From Heyndrickxia ginsengihumi (GTDB lineage: Bacteria > Bacillota > Bacilli > Bacillales > Bacillaceae_C), in assembly GCF_011008565.1 (NCBI RefSeq), contig NZ_JAAIWK010000029.1, positions 1 to 48,159 of the forward strand: a stretch of DNA of 48,159 bases, in the 5' to 3' direction. A program made the translations under genes and the position numbers. Positions 7,825-16,073 of the stretch are shown one piece after another. How positions within the stretch are numbered: the stretch's first letter is position 1; each line of letters begins with the position of its first letter. The notes below the pieces were generated by a model. That model worked only from the letters and a program-made list of their open reading frames with translations, was not told where the DNA came from and made no database searches.

Positions 7825-9072
7825 ATGAAAATAAAAGGGATTACGTCAGGTACATTTAAAACATATGTATTACCATCTATAATCATCAGTGTTTTTTTGT
7901 TAACAAGTCTTTTAACGAAAAATGAATATGTAAAGCTATGGATCATCATCATTGGCGTAATTGCATTGATTGTATTAGGCTTATGGTCATCGATTCGTTT
8001 AACGGCTAGAGTAGCAAAAATGAAACAATATGTGCAAGATTTAGAATCCGGAAATTTTGCGAATATCGCTAAAATAAAAAGTAATGATGATTTCGGTACG
8101 ATTTTCGAGTCATTTCATAAGGCGACTAACCATATTCGAGAGCTCGTTGGGGAATTAAAGAAAGGCATATATGATGTAGATTCTAACTCCGATGAATTAT
8201 CGGCAACGATGACAGAACTTATTTACATAATGGAAGATGTAAAGGAAACAACAAATGAGATGGCGCACGGTTCATTAGAATTGAGTGCTACTACTCAACA
8301 AATCAGTGCATCAATAGAACAAATTGAATCTGGAACGAAAACATTAGCTGAAAAAGCAAATGAAGGAGAGCATATCGTTCAAGAAATTAAAGTGCGGGCA
8401 ACGCAAGTGAGAGAAGATGCAAAATCGGCGGCTATTTCATCTCATAATATGTATACTGAAAAGGCAGAAAAAATTATGCACTCGATCCAACAAGCGAAAG
8501 TAGTGGATGAAATTAAACTATTGGCAGATACGATCGGAAACATTGCAAATCAGACGAATCTCTTAGCTTTAAATGCTTCAATAGAGGCAGCGAGGGCAGG
8601 TGAAGCAGGCAAAGGTTTTTCAGTTGTTGCGGAAGAAATTAGAAAGTTAGCTGAGCAATCTTCAAAATCTGTTGATAATATTCGTGAAATCACCCATCAA
8701 GTTCAACAGGCATTTTCAAACTTGACTGCCAACTCTAAAGAAATATTAGACTATGTTGATACGAAGGTACAACCTGACTATGAAAAATTAGTGAAAATCG
8801 GTGTTCAGTACGAAAAAGATGCGGAATTTATTAATCAAATGTCAAATGAAATTGCCCAAGCAACGACAGAGATGGCAAGTGCGATTGAGGAAGTAAATAT
8901 GGCAATTCAAAATGTATCTGCTACAAGTCAGCAATCAGCTGCTGGAACAGATGAAATTTTAAATAATATATCAGAAGTTTCCTTAGCTATTAAAGAGACA
9001 GCAGATATGGTTCAAGCTCAACATCAATTAGCCATGAACATTAATGCAAAAACAACTCAATTTCAATTATAA
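7825..9072 (+). CDS. Methyl-accepting chemotaxis protein without extracellular sensor domain
   Basis: A 415-residue chemoreceptor. Two membrane helices (about 14-30 and 38-54) are joined by only about seven residues, so there is no ligand-binding domain outside the cell. A HAMP-like linker follows (about 55-110), then a methyl-accepting signalling domain with the CheA/CheW-contact tip in the stretch [20 protein letters not shown] and [15 protein letters not shown]. Input must come from the membrane, the HAMP region or a partner protein, perhaps the two proteins encoded upstream. ATG 7825 follows AAGGGGGGG, 29 bases after the KAS-like gene. Last gene of the riboswitch operon, with a terminator at 9092. 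Confidence 0.92.
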   Translation: MKIKGITSGTFKTYVLPSIIISVFLLTSLLTKNEYVKLWIIIIGVIALIVLGLWSSIRLTARVAKMKQYVQDLESGNFANIAKIKSNDDFGTIFESFHKATNHIRELVGELKKGIYDVDSNSDELSATMTELIYIMEDVKETTNEMAHGSLELSATTQQISASIEQIESGTKTLAEKANEGEHIVQEIKVRATQVREDAKSAAISSHNMYTEKAEKIMHSIQQAKVVDEIKLLADTIGNIANQTNLLALNASIEAARAGEAGKGFSVVAEEIRKLAEQSSKSVDNIREITHQVQQAFSNLTANSKEILDYVDTKVQPDYEKLVKIGVQYEKDAEFINQMSNEIAQATTEMASAIEEVNMAIQNVSATSQQSAAGTDEILNNISEVSLAIKETADMVQAQHQLAMNINAKTTQFQL

Positions 9073-9091
9073 GTTGAAATATTCGAGAAAC

Positions 9092-9123
9092 GGAAATGCA
9101 CCTCAAATTTGGGGTGCATTTCC
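9092..9123 (+). terminator. Terminator of the riboswitch operon
   Basis: GGAAATGCACC (9092-9102) and GGTGCATTTCC (9113-9123) form an 11-bp perfect stem with a 10-base loop, 20 bases past the chemoreceptor stop codon. The T-run is short (TATTTGTT). Confidence 0.7.
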
Positions 9124-9218
9124 TATTTGTTCTACATCATTTTTCCTGATTTTTGAAACTTAAATTAGAACAATACGTATTATTAGATATAAAATGATAG
9201 CAGATGAGGAGATAGACA

Positions 9219-9332
9219 TTGATACATTTCATTAATGAATTGATCGTTTTAGTTTTGACCTTTCTTACTTTAGTAGGTATAGGGGCTCTTTGGCTTAAAA
9301 TTAAAGATAAAATAAAAGAAATGATAAAATAA
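9219..9332 (+). CDS. Small single-pass membrane peptide (hypothetical)
   Basis: A 37-residue frame starting with TTG seven bases after GAGGAG. It begins IHFINELIVLVLTFLTLV, one hydrophobic helix (about residues 7-26), and ends in the basic tail KIKDKIKEMIK. The size, single helix and charged tail resemble small membrane peptides, including type I toxins and sporulation peptides, but no family is recognised. It stands alone between the chemoreceptor terminator and the padR promoter. Confidence 0.45.
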   Translation: MIHFINELIVLVLTFLTLVGIGALWLKIKDKIKEMIK

Positions 9333-9397
9333 GTCATTATACTAATAGTCAAAAATATTTTGCATCTTATTTTAATCATTGTTATGCTATCCTTGTA

Positions 9398-9456
9398 ATG
9401 CAATATAGTTGCATTATGTTTTTTTGGATAACTGTGTTGTTTTGCAATATAGTTGC
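9398..9456. promoter_or_regulatory. Duplicated operator upstream of padR
   Basis: GCAATATAGTTGC occurs twice, at 9400-9412 and 9444-9456, 44 bases apart. The first lies within the longer palindrome ATGCAA-TATAG-TTGCAT (9398-9414). Both flank the presumed transcription start of padR, as expected of autoregulation by its product. Confidence 0.6.
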
Positions 9457-9472
9457 GAAGGAGGAAATATAT

Positions 9473-9799
9473 TTGTCTTCAACCCAGATTTTAAAAGGGA
9501 TTCTAGAAGGGTGTTTGTTATCCATTATTGCGAAGAAAGAAACATACGGTTACGAAATGATGGAAAAATTATCCGAATATGGGTTTACTATGGTGAGTGA
9601 AGGGAGCATTTACCCGTTATTATTGCGAATGAGAAAAGAGGGGCTTGTCACTACGAGCCAACATAAGATTTCATCAGGCGGCCCAAGGAGAAAATATTAT
9701 TCTCTTACGGAGAAGGGTCAGAAAGAATTGCTGCAGTTTAAAGAACATTGGGAAGTCATTTCAAATAGTGTAGCTCGATTATTGGAACAGGGGGGATGA
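9473..9799 (+). CDS. PadR family transcriptional regulator
   Basis: A 108-residue winged-helix regulator of the short (PadR-s1) type: SSTQILKGILEGCLLSIIA, then YGYEMMEKLSEYGF, the recognition helix region SEGSIYPLLLRMRKEGLV and the wing SGGPRRKYYSLTEKGQ. A longer frame opens at 9398, but AAGGAGGAAA directly before TTG 9473 and the family's usual N-terminus (LSSTQIL) fix the start. It probably represses itself and the HAAS gene three bases downstream through the paired operators at 9398-9456. Its effector is unknown. Confidence 0.88.
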   Translation: MSSTQILKGILEGCLLSIIAKKETYGYEMMEKLSEYGFTMVSEGSIYPLLLRMRKEGLVTTSQHKISSGGPRRKYYSLTEKGQKELLQFKEHWEVISNSVARLLEQGG

Positions 9800-9802
9800 A
9801 GA

Positions 9803-10573
9803 ATGAAGTTGTCAGTGAAAAGCCAAGATTTTCTAGAGCGTTTAAGACTTTACTTAATTTCAAGCGGGAAAAATGAAAAAGAAGTTAAGGAATTAGTGGA
9901 GGAGTTAGAGGATCATTTATATGAGGCTGAGAAACAAGGAAAAAATATAGGTGAAATCATTGGCAAGTCTCCAAAAGACTATATGGAACAATTAGCGAAT
10001 GAAATGTCTTTTGATCTTATTGGGTTTTTAAAGTATGTTCCGATTATTATTTTTGGTGCCTTAGCCTATATGATTATGGATGATGCACTGAAAGGAAATT
10101 TGGCGTACTCCATTTTACAATTAAGCGGGTATCCTGTTCTATTCATCCTTTTAATGCTGATTATCGCATTCTCATTTAGAAGACTTGCGGCTACAAAAAT
10201 GTCTAGAATAAAAGAAATGTTGATTATTATTCTTCTTGCGTTTATGCAAATTGCCGTCTTTATTGGGTTCATCTATGTAAATAAAGTTGTTGAAACACCA
10301 ATGATTTATTTCGGGACGATCGGAAAAATCGTTATGATTATTCTTTCGCTTATTTTTTTCATTACGGTTTCTTTTTGGATTAAAGCGTGGTTTCCAATTA
10401 TGATTCTAATCATACTAATAGTACCAGAAATGATCATTCGGGCAACAAATTTGCAGGAAAGTACCAAACTTTTCATGACAAGCATCAGCATGCCAATTTG
10501 TTTTGGCATTTACTCAGTCATTACAATCATTGATAGCAGAAAGAAAAAGAATAAACATCATTCTATTTCCTAG
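9803..10573 (+). CDS. HAAS-domain membrane protein partner of PadR
   Basis: A 256-residue protein. Residues 1-70 form a helical, charged HAAS-type domain (FLERLRLYLISSGKNEKEV, EELEDHLYEAEKQGKN), known to occur next to PadR regulators. The rest has about six hydrophobic helices between residues 75 and 245, ending with a basic tail KKKNKHHS. The start is three bases after the padR stop and shares its GGGGGG ribosome site, so the two are translationally coupled. HAAS proteins are thought to relay membrane or envelope signals to PadR; the ligand is unknown. Confidence 0.75.
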   Translation: MKLSVKSQDFLERLRLYLISSGKNEKEVKELVEELEDHLYEAEKQGKNIGEIIGKSPKDYMEQLANEMSFDLIGFLKYVPIIIFGALAYMIMDDALKGNLAYSILQLSGYPVLFILLMLIIAFSFRRLAATKMSRIKEMLIIILLAFMQIAVFIGFIYVNKVVETPMIYFGTIGKIVMIILSLIFFITVSFWIKAWFPIMILIILIVPEMIIRATNLQESTKLFMTSISMPICFGIYSVITIIDSRKKKNKHHSIS

Positions 10574-10621
10574 TATTCAATAAACATAGCAATTCATTCA
10601 ATGTCAGCCTTAATAAAGCTT

Positions 10622-10653
10622 AAAAAAAGAGAGTACATAGGCATCTCTTTTTT
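10622..10653. terminator. Bidirectional terminator between padR-HAAS and heme monooxygenase genes
   Basis: AAAAAAAGAGA and TCTCTTTTTT pair over an 11-base loop with A and T runs on the two sides, so the hairpin can stop both converging transcripts. Confidence 0.65.
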
Positions 10654-10733
10654 ATAAGCCTTATATCAATAAATTAGACCGAAATTTATTGATAAATGGT
10701 CAGTAATGCTAAAAGAATAAAAAGAATTGCTTT

Positions 10734-11048
10734 TTAAATGTCAGCTAGTTCATAGGAGCGCAATGTTTTCTTTAATTGAACTTGTGGGGTTCCTTCTTTT
10801 TTTGCCTTTTGCATTTCTCTATGCTCTTGAACATGTTCTTCACGGGAAATCCATGCTTTAAAGTTTTCTTCAGATTCCCATTTTGTAACGATTGCATACT
10901 CAATACGATCACGATGTTTTTTTCTCCAAATTTCTGTTGAAAGAATGCCTTCAGCATGTGCATTCTCAGCTTTCGTTTTTTTACATTTAGCGATTAATCT
11001 ATCCTCATTTTCTTTACTTCCTTCAAAACTAGCATGCATAATAAACAT
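10734..11048 (-). CDS. Heme-degrading monooxygenase, HmoA/IsdG-like (ABM domain)
   Basis: A 104-residue ferredoxin-like alpha-beta barrel protein of the antibiotic-biosynthesis-monooxygenase superfamily. The triad of IsdG/HmoA heme oxygenases is suggested by Asn, Trp and His in SEENFKAWISREEHVQEHR. The ATG at 11048 follows CAGGAGGTAAAGAG, which rules out the in-frame ATG six codons upstream because that codon lies before the ribosome site. A perfect Fur box lies 42 bases upstream (11090-11108), so expression should rise when iron is low, fitting release of iron from heme. No heme uptake genes are nearby. Confidence 0.8.
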   Translation of the reverse strand: MFIMHASFEGSKENEDRLIAKCKKTKAENAHAEGILSTEIWRKKHRDRIEYAIVTKWESEENFKAWISREEHVQEHREMQKAKKEGTPQVQLKKTLRSYELADI

Positions 11049-11089
11049 TCTCTTTACCTCCTGCATTTGATGACATCATTATAACAGAT

Positions 11090-11108
11090 ATTGATAATCA
11101 TTATCAAT
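11090..11108 (-). promoter_or_regulatory. Fur box upstream of the heme monooxygenase
   Basis: ATTGATAATCATTATCAAT is a perfect palindromic Fur box, the complement-centre twin of the one before fbpA at 5401. Confidence 0.85.
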
Positions 11109-11562
11109 TTTGTGTAAAGGAGATTTTATTAGATATATAGAATGAGGATTGGTGATTTTACAGGGAGTTTCCCGTGGATAAACAGGTGAACGTTTTGACT
11201 CGGCCTATTACTGAAGCAGAATTTCCTGAATAACTGTATATCTTTCATCATGCTCATATATTCTTGAAGAGAAAACATAAGCAAAAACCTATAAAGTAAA
11301 GATTCTTACGATAAACTTTTATCACTTGGTGATTGAACGCAAGGGGCGACACTCCTGCGGGAACTTGCGACGAGGAGGCTTTCCAAACTTCCCGAGGAAA
11401 GCGAGCCCCTATAGCAGAAATCATACCTGAAATTTTAAAAAATAAATATTTGCCTGACTGCAAATCTTTTAAAGAGGATTCTGCTCTGTTAATGAATATT
11501 TTTGGTTGCTATCTAGAGGCATCAACTGAAACGATCATAATGTATCCGCAGATGATGGATTT
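11109..11562. repeat. Intergenic region with family B repeat, copy 3
   Basis: About 450 bases without a supported gene. At 11338-11412 lies a G+C-rich element (AAGGGGCGACACTCCTGCGG... GAGGAAAGCGAGCCCCT) sharing the AGGAAAGCGAG core with family B; its outer bases AGGGGC and GCCCCT are inverted, so it can fold as a hairpin. Confidence 0.5.
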
Positions 11563-12483
11563 TTACTGTATTTGTTTAACATAATCCTCGAAAATCGCTG
11601 GTTCATCGTGAAATGGTGCAATGCATTCAATTGCGTTTTCCGTAAAAGGATGAATCAAATTAAGTTTACGAGCGTGGAGAGCTTGTCTTTGAAAAATTGT
11701 TTTTCCGCCGTACAATGTATCTCCAGCAATTGGGTGACCAATAGAGCTCATATGCACTCGGATTTGATGTGTTCTCCCAGTATCGAGCGTACATTCAACT
11801 AGTGATAATTGTTGCTTATGAAATTGCTGTTTAACGGCATAATTTGTTTTCGCAGCCTGCCCTGTTTTAGAAACCCTTCTTCTAGTCGGATGATGGCGGT
11901 CACGTCCAATTGGTTGTGTGATTACACCTGAAAGCGGGTGGGGTGTTCCATGAACAAGTGCCCAATATGTTCTTTTAATTTCTCGCTTATTCAGCAAATG
12001 ATCGAGAATTGCATGACCCCATGCATGTTTTGCAAATAGCACTGCTCCAGTTGTATCGTGATCAAGTCGGTGTACATGGCGGACTCTGCATGCTTCACCA
12101 TTTTGTTGATAATGAAAGGCAATTGCATTTGCTAATGTGTTTGTTTGTCCTTCTACGTTTGGATGAGTATCCATTCCTGCAGGTTTATTGGCAACGAGCA
12201 AATGCTCATCCTCATAGAGAATCTCAACCGGATGATATTCAGGAACTACTCCAAAATCTTCTTCTTTAAAAATGGCAATGGAAAAAAGATCATGAGCTTT
12301 CAATGGCTTGTTCCAGCTGAGATTTTCCCCATTAATTTGTACAGCCTTATCCATTCTAAATTGGTGCAACATTTTCTTTGGGGTAGACCAATGTTCTTTT
12401 AAAATCGTTTCAATCGTCATTCCATTCAACTTATTTGGTAGTTCAAATTCAAATAGATTTCCATTTTTTTTTGCTTTCATCAT
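11563..12483 (-). CDS. RluA-family pseudouridine synthase
   Basis: A 306-residue RNA pseudouridine synthase of the RluA/RluD family, closest in layout to B. subtilis YhcT. An S4-like N-terminal part (about 1-75) precedes the catalytic domain. The catalytic Asp141 sits in HRLDHDTTG; further landmarks are NKPAGM, the SKTGQAAKTNY stretch and TGRTHQIRVHM. It converts uridines of rRNA or tRNA to pseudouridine in the cytoplasm; the target base is unknown. The start codon overlaps the marR stop (TAATG) and AAGGA lies just before, so translation is coupled to the regulator gene, an unusual pairing. Confidence 0.9.
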   Translation of the reverse strand: MMKAKKNGNLFEFELPNKLNGMTIETILKEHWSTPKKMLHQFRMDKAVQINGENLSWNKPLKAHDLFSIAIFKEEDFGVVPEYHPVEILYEDEHLLVANKPAGMDTHPNVEGQTNTLANAIAFHYQQNGEACRVRHVHRLDHDTTGAVLFAKHAWGHAILDHLLNKREIKRTYWALVHGTPHPLSGVITQPIGRDRHHPTRRRVSKTGQAAKTNYAVKQQFHKQQLSLVECTLDTGRTHQIRVHMSSIGHPIAGDTLYGGKTIFQRQALHARKLNLIHPFTENAIECIAPFHDEPAIFEDYVKQIQ

Positions 12484-12974
12484 TATGTCCTTTCATTTAA
12501 TGCTTTTATTGTGTTAAAACCTCGTTCAACCATCGTTTCAAATAGCGGTGTGCCGCTTAATAGTTTACTTAACATATTATTTGTTTGCTGAAGTTCTTCT
12601 TTTGTATAAATGTTTTCCAAAGTCTTATACAATTGTATTTCAGCTTCGATAATAAGCGAATATTTTTCTTCCCCAAGACTTGTAAGAGCAAGCTGGATGT
12701 ATCGTGAATCCTTTTCATCTTTAATCCGTTTAATTAATCCGTCTTTTACCATTCTTTCAATTAATCTTGATGGGCTTCCGTCTTCACAAATTAATAGCTT
12801 TCCTAATGCTTTTAAAGTAATTGGTTGTCTCGTTTTTAAAATGCTAATAACTTCCGCTTGAGAAGGCGTAACTCCAATATGTTTTAGCTGAGTTTTTAGC
12901 ATTCTGTTTCCTTGCCTTTGCACAGCGAGAATAAGATATCGAAATGCTTCTGCTTCATTAAATAATGGATTCAT
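12483..12974 (-). CDS. MarR family transcriptional regulator
   Basis: A 163-residue winged-helix protein with the MarR order: N-terminal dimer helix, HTH SQAEVISILKTRQPITLKAL and recognition stretch EDGSPSRLIERMVKDGLI, then the wing DEKDSRYIQLALTSLGEE and a C-terminal dimer helix. It lies 12 bases after the lactonase-like gene and overlaps the pseudouridine synthase gene, so the three are likely one minus-strand operon. The duplicated palindrome before the operon (13822-13869) is a good candidate for its own operator. Effector not known. Confidence 0.88.
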   Translation of the reverse strand: MNPLFNEAEAFRYLILAVQRQGNRMLKTQLKHIGVTPSQAEVISILKTRQPITLKALGKLLICEDGSPSRLIERMVKDGLIKRIKDEKDSRYIQLALTSLGEEKYSLIIEAEIQLYKTLENIYTKEELQQTNNMLSKLLSGTPLFETMVERGFNTIKALNERT

Positions 12975-12986
12975 GCTTATTTTCTC

Positions 12987-13799
12987 CTAATCTCGTTCTT
13001 CAATAATAGCTGGTAATATATTAGGATCGTGGTTTGCGATTACGCGAATGCAGTCTTGCCGTTCGGAAAAATTTTTTATCCATTTTAATGATTGGTAGGC
13101 GGCTTTTTTGTTTGTTGTAATCCCTGGTAATATCATGTGTTCCCATGATTGCTGCGAATAACCGACATCACTTGCTAAAACTAGCCACTTATTACCTATT
13201 TTAACCAAAATGGAAATCATTCCATCACTATGCCCAGGTGTATGCACAAGATATATTGAGTGATCTCCAAACAAGTCAATTCCTTGGTTGGTTGGACCAA
13301 AAGGAATACTTGAAAACGGAAAGGTGTCGATAGCTATATCATGCCACATTGATTGTATATAGCCAATTTTTTTGTGGGCTGCATTCCATTCTATGGCACT
13401 TGTAAGAATTTTTTTCGCGTCTTTTACATGTTCTAAACCGCTAACATGGTCTGAATGTAAATGAGTCAGTAAAACAATATCCAAATCTTTACTTTTAAGT
13501 CCTAAATGATTTAGTTGCTCGGCGATTGAATCACCTGCAGGAAGATCTCCTTTGAACATAGAGTAGGCTAACTTCCCTAAATGTTTCTGTTGATGATTCC
13601 TCATATTTTCGTGCCAGCCGGTGTCTATTAATATTAGTCCTTTCGGATGTTCAATCAAATAAGAAGATACAGGTACCCAGATCTTTTTATTTTTCCCGCG
13701 CAGCCAACCTGTATAGGGAAAAGGATGTAAGCTCTTTTCCTTATATGCTAATGCCCGATCAATATAGACCCTTCCCGTATGTAAAATATGTACTTTCAT
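12987..13799 (-). CDS. Metallo-beta-lactamase fold hydrolase, N-acyl homoserine lactonase-like
   Basis: A 270-residue MBL-fold enzyme. The zinc-site motif THLHSDHVSG, the second-site LVHTPGHSDG and Asp in ASDVGYS are all present, and the N-terminal layout (KVHILHTGRVYID... VPVSSYLIEHP... LIDTGWH) is that of the AiiA/AttM-type lactonase family. Activity on acyl-homoserine lactones or other lactones is inferred from family only. The frame is open up to 13862, but GGGGGATC directly precedes ATG 13799 and the family start (MKVHILHTG) agrees. First gene of an operon with marR, suggesting control by an aromatic or lactone-like ligand. Confidence 0.82.
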   Translation of the reverse strand: MKVHILHTGRVYIDRALAYKEKSLHPFPYTGWLRGKNKKIWVPVSSYLIEHPKGLILIDTGWHENMRNHQQKHLGKLAYSMFKGDLPAGDSIAEQLNHLGLKSKDLDIVLLTHLHSDHVSGLEHVKDAKKILTSAIEWNAAHKKIGYIQSMWHDIAIDTFPFSSIPFGPTNQGIDLFGDHSIYLVHTPGHSDGMISILVKIGNKWLVLASDVGYSQQSWEHMILPGITTNKKAAYQSLKWIKNFSERQDCIRVIANHDPNILPAIIEERD

Positions 13800-13821
13800 T
13801 TTTCGATCCCCCAAAAAAATA

Positions 13822-13869
13822 AATGATGTGTCATCTATTTCCAATAATAAATGACATGTCATTTATTAT
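13822..13869 (-). promoter_or_regulatory. Two-site operator upstream of the lactonase-marR operon
   Basis: 13844-13869 is a perfect 26-base palindrome centred on TGACATGTCA. A second site, AATGATGTGTCATCTAT (13822-13838), matches AATGACATGTCATTTAT (13850-13866) at 14 of 17 positions, 28 bases apart. The second site abuts the ribosome site of the lactonase gene. Likely bound by the MarR protein of the same operon; it may also affect the divergent amidohydrolase gene. Confidence 0.7.
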
Positions 13870-13964
13870 CAATCATTATTTGAAAAATTTTATTTTAAAG
13901 AAAATTATTTCAATACTGTTGTATAATATTATTTAGAAATAACGATAGAGGGGGAAGTGTAACA

Positions 13965-15221
13965 GTGGATATTATTTCGATGAGGCGCGATTTCCATCGT
14001 CATCCTGAAATTGGTTTTACAGAATTTCGAACGGCTTCAAAGGTTGTTGAACGATTAACATGTTTAGGTTATGAAGTGATTTACGGGCAAGATGCAATGG
14101 ATGGAAAGTCACGTCGTGGTTTACCATCCGATGAAGTGCTTGAATCGTGCTTTAATAGAGCTTTAAAAGATGGGACCAACCCTGAAATCATTGAAAAGAT
14201 GAGAGGCGGATATACTGCAGTTATTGGTGTTTTGAAGGGGAAAGCTGATGGACCAACTGTTGCATTTCGCTTCGACATGGATGCATTACCTGTTTGTGAA
14301 AGTGCAGAAGTTGATCATATTCCCAATGTCGAAGGCTTTCGATCTGAGTATGAAGGCAACATGCATGCTTGTGGACATGATGGACACACAACAATAGGGT
14401 TAGGTCTTGCAGAAAAATTAGCTGATCAGCAGTTTGCGGGGACAGTTAAATTCATTTTTCAACCTGCTGAAGAAGGGGTACGAGGGGCTTATTCTATTGT
14501 ACAAAAAGGTATGCTTGATGATGTTGATTATTTATTTTGCCAGCATTTAGGGACAGGTGTTCCATTAGGTGAATTTCATGGCGGATCTACTGGATTTTTT
14601 GCAAGCACAAAATTGTCAGCCCATTTTCGAGGAGTTTCATCACATGCCGGTGCTTCTCCAGAGGAAGGGAGGAATGCGCTTCTCGGAGCTGCTACAGCTT
14701 TATTAAATATTCATGCGATTCCGCGGTTCAGTTCGGGCACAACGCGAATTAATGTAGGTGTTTTGGAAGGAGGGACTGCTGCAAATATTATTCCTGATTA
14801 TGCAAAGATGGTCATTGAAACAAGGTCTATTTCTGAAGAGGTTAATGAAGAATTAGAGAAACGTGTTCGTGATATTGTCAAACATAGCGCGGCCATGCAT
14901 GAACTTGAGTTTGAAATTGAAATGATAGGTAAGGCGATTCCGATTAGATGTGATCAATCCTTAGTTGATTTAGCGATAGAAGAGGCAAAACAAGTGGACG
15001 GTTTTACTTCTTTCAAGCCATTCAGAGAATCTGGTTCAATTGGTAGTGAAGATGCGAGTTTTATGATAGAACGTGTTCAAAAAAATGGTGGTCAAGCTAC
15101 ATATATGGTCATTGGAACAGACATTCCAGCACCACATCATCATCCAAAGTTTGATATTCAAGAAGAAGTGCTTCCGAGAAGTGTAGAATTACTTAATCGC
15201 ATTGCAAGGCGAATGTTGTAG
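13965..15221 (+). CDS. M20 family amidohydrolase (AbgA-like)
   Basis: A 418-residue zinc-dependent amidohydrolase of the M20D group, resembling the A subunit of p-aminobenzoyl-glutamate hydrolase more than hippurate hydrolase because of the insert near residues 45-80. Metal-site motifs are FRFDMDALP, NMHACGHDGHTT, PAEEGVRGA and the final APHHHPKFDI. A dimerisation domain occupies about residues 195-305. It should cut an amide bond of an N-acyl amino acid in the cytoplasm. The GTG start at 13965 follows GAGGGGGAAGTGTAACA. It is divergent from the lactonase operon across an operator-rich gap. Confidence 0.85.
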   Translation: MDIISMRRDFHRHPEIGFTEFRTASKVVERLTCLGYEVIYGQDAMDGKSRRGLPSDEVLESCFNRALKDGTNPEIIEKMRGGYTAVIGVLKGKADGPTVAFRFDMDALPVCESAEVDHIPNVEGFRSEYEGNMHACGHDGHTTIGLGLAEKLADQQFAGTVKFIFQPAEEGVRGAYSIVQKGMLDDVDYLFCQHLGTGVPLGEFHGGSTGFFASTKLSAHFRGVSSHAGASPEEGRNALLGAATALLNIHAIPRFSSGTTRINVGVLEGGTAANIIPDYAKMVIETRSISEEVNEELEKRVRDIVKHSAAMHELEFEIEMIGKAIPIRCDQSLVDLAIEEAKQVDGFTSFKPFRESGSIGSEDASFMIERVQKNGGQATYMVIGTDIPAPHHHPKFDIQEEVLPRSVELLNRIARRML

Positions 15222-15294
15222 TTAATTGTTATGGACGGTTCCTCTAAACTTTATAAAACAATATATTTTAACATACTATAAAAGGGTGGTTTAA

Positions 15295-15867
15295 TTGCAT
15301 ATTTTATGGGATTTTGACGGAACATTATTTGATACGTATCCTGCTTATACAAACATTCTCTCTCAAGTTTTAGGAGATACAGAGAATAAACAAGAAATCT
15401 ACGAAAAGTTGAAAATTTCTTATTCCCACGCGATTAGTTACTACAACATTTCCAACGATCAAGAAGAAAAAATTAAAAATTTAAAGAAAAAACTACCTCC
15501 TCACGAAATTAAGCCGTTTAATGGTGTAGAAGCCATTTTAAAATATGCCAATAAAAATGTAATCATGACTCATAAGCATAGAGACGGAGTTGAAGCCATC
15601 TTAAAATATTATGGATGGGATCCATATTTTGTTGATATCGTAACGATTGACGACGGCTTTCCTCGTAAGCCTGATTCATTGGCCTATTTATATTTACACA
15701 AAAAACATAAAATTGATTTAGTGATTGGGGACAGAGAATTAGATTTATTACCCGCAAAAGAATTAGGAATTGCAACGTGTATATTTCAAAGCGATAGTAA
15801 TGTCGCTGATTATCGTTTACAGGATTACTCGGAATTTTTCAATACTACTATTTCATTAGCAACATAA
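15295..15867 (+). CDS. HAD-superfamily hydrolase (phosphoglycolate phosphatase-like)
   Basis: A 190-residue HAD-IA phosphatase. Motif I is WDFDGTLFD with the nucleophile Asp; motif II is the IMTHKH stretch (Thr); motif III Lys is in FPRKPDS; motif IV is VIGDRELDLLPAKELG. The small helical cap lies between residues 15 and 75. Substrate cannot be predicted. The start is TTG at 15295, 12 bases after AAAGGGTGG. It follows the amidohydrolase by 73 bases and may be co-transcribed. Confidence 0.85.
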   Translation: MHILWDFDGTLFDTYPAYTNILSQVLGDTENKQEIYEKLKISYSHAISYYNISNDQEEKIKNLKKKLPPHEIKPFNGVEAILKYANKNVIMTHKHRDGVEAILKYYGWDPYFVDIVTIDDGFPRKPDSLAYLYLHKKHKIDLVIGDRELDLLPAKELGIATCIFQSDSNVADYRLQDYSEFFNTTISLAT

Positions 15868-15904
15868 TATATAAGTTTTTTAAACGCAATGAATGATGCT
15901 TACA

Positions 15905-15995
15905 ATCAGAGTGTAGCGGGGAGAGAGAATCTGCAGGCGAATTCGAGTGGCTTCCGAACTGCCCGCGGACGGCGGTCCCTTGAGGCAGACATCAG
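15905..15995. repeat. Family B-like intergenic repeat, copy 4
   Basis: G+C-rich stretch with CTTCCGAACTGCCCGCGGACGGCGGTCCCTTGAGGC. It is the most degenerate family B-like copy, placed here by composition, position and its partial match to the 11.35 kb copy. Confidence 0.35.
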
Positions 15996-16028
15996 CCTCT
16001 ACGCATATTTGGGCAGCCAAATAAAAAA

Positions 16029-16071
16029 GCTGTAAACAAATCTCCTGTTTAAGAAGGAGTTTGTTTACAGC
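16029..16071. terminator. Long hairpin, probable bidirectional terminator
   Basis: GCTGTAAACAAA plus TCTCCT pair with AAGGAG plus TTTGTTTACAGC around a GTTTAAG loop; about 18 bp with one internal mismatch. It lies between the HAD gene and sspH, which converge, with A-rich sequence on the left side. Confidence 0.55.
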
Positions 16072-16073
16072 AT

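Noticed and set aside
9137-9403. An 88-codon minus-strand frame opposite the small membrane peptide
   Set aside because: No ribosome site and it runs through the operator of padR and the small plus-strand gene.
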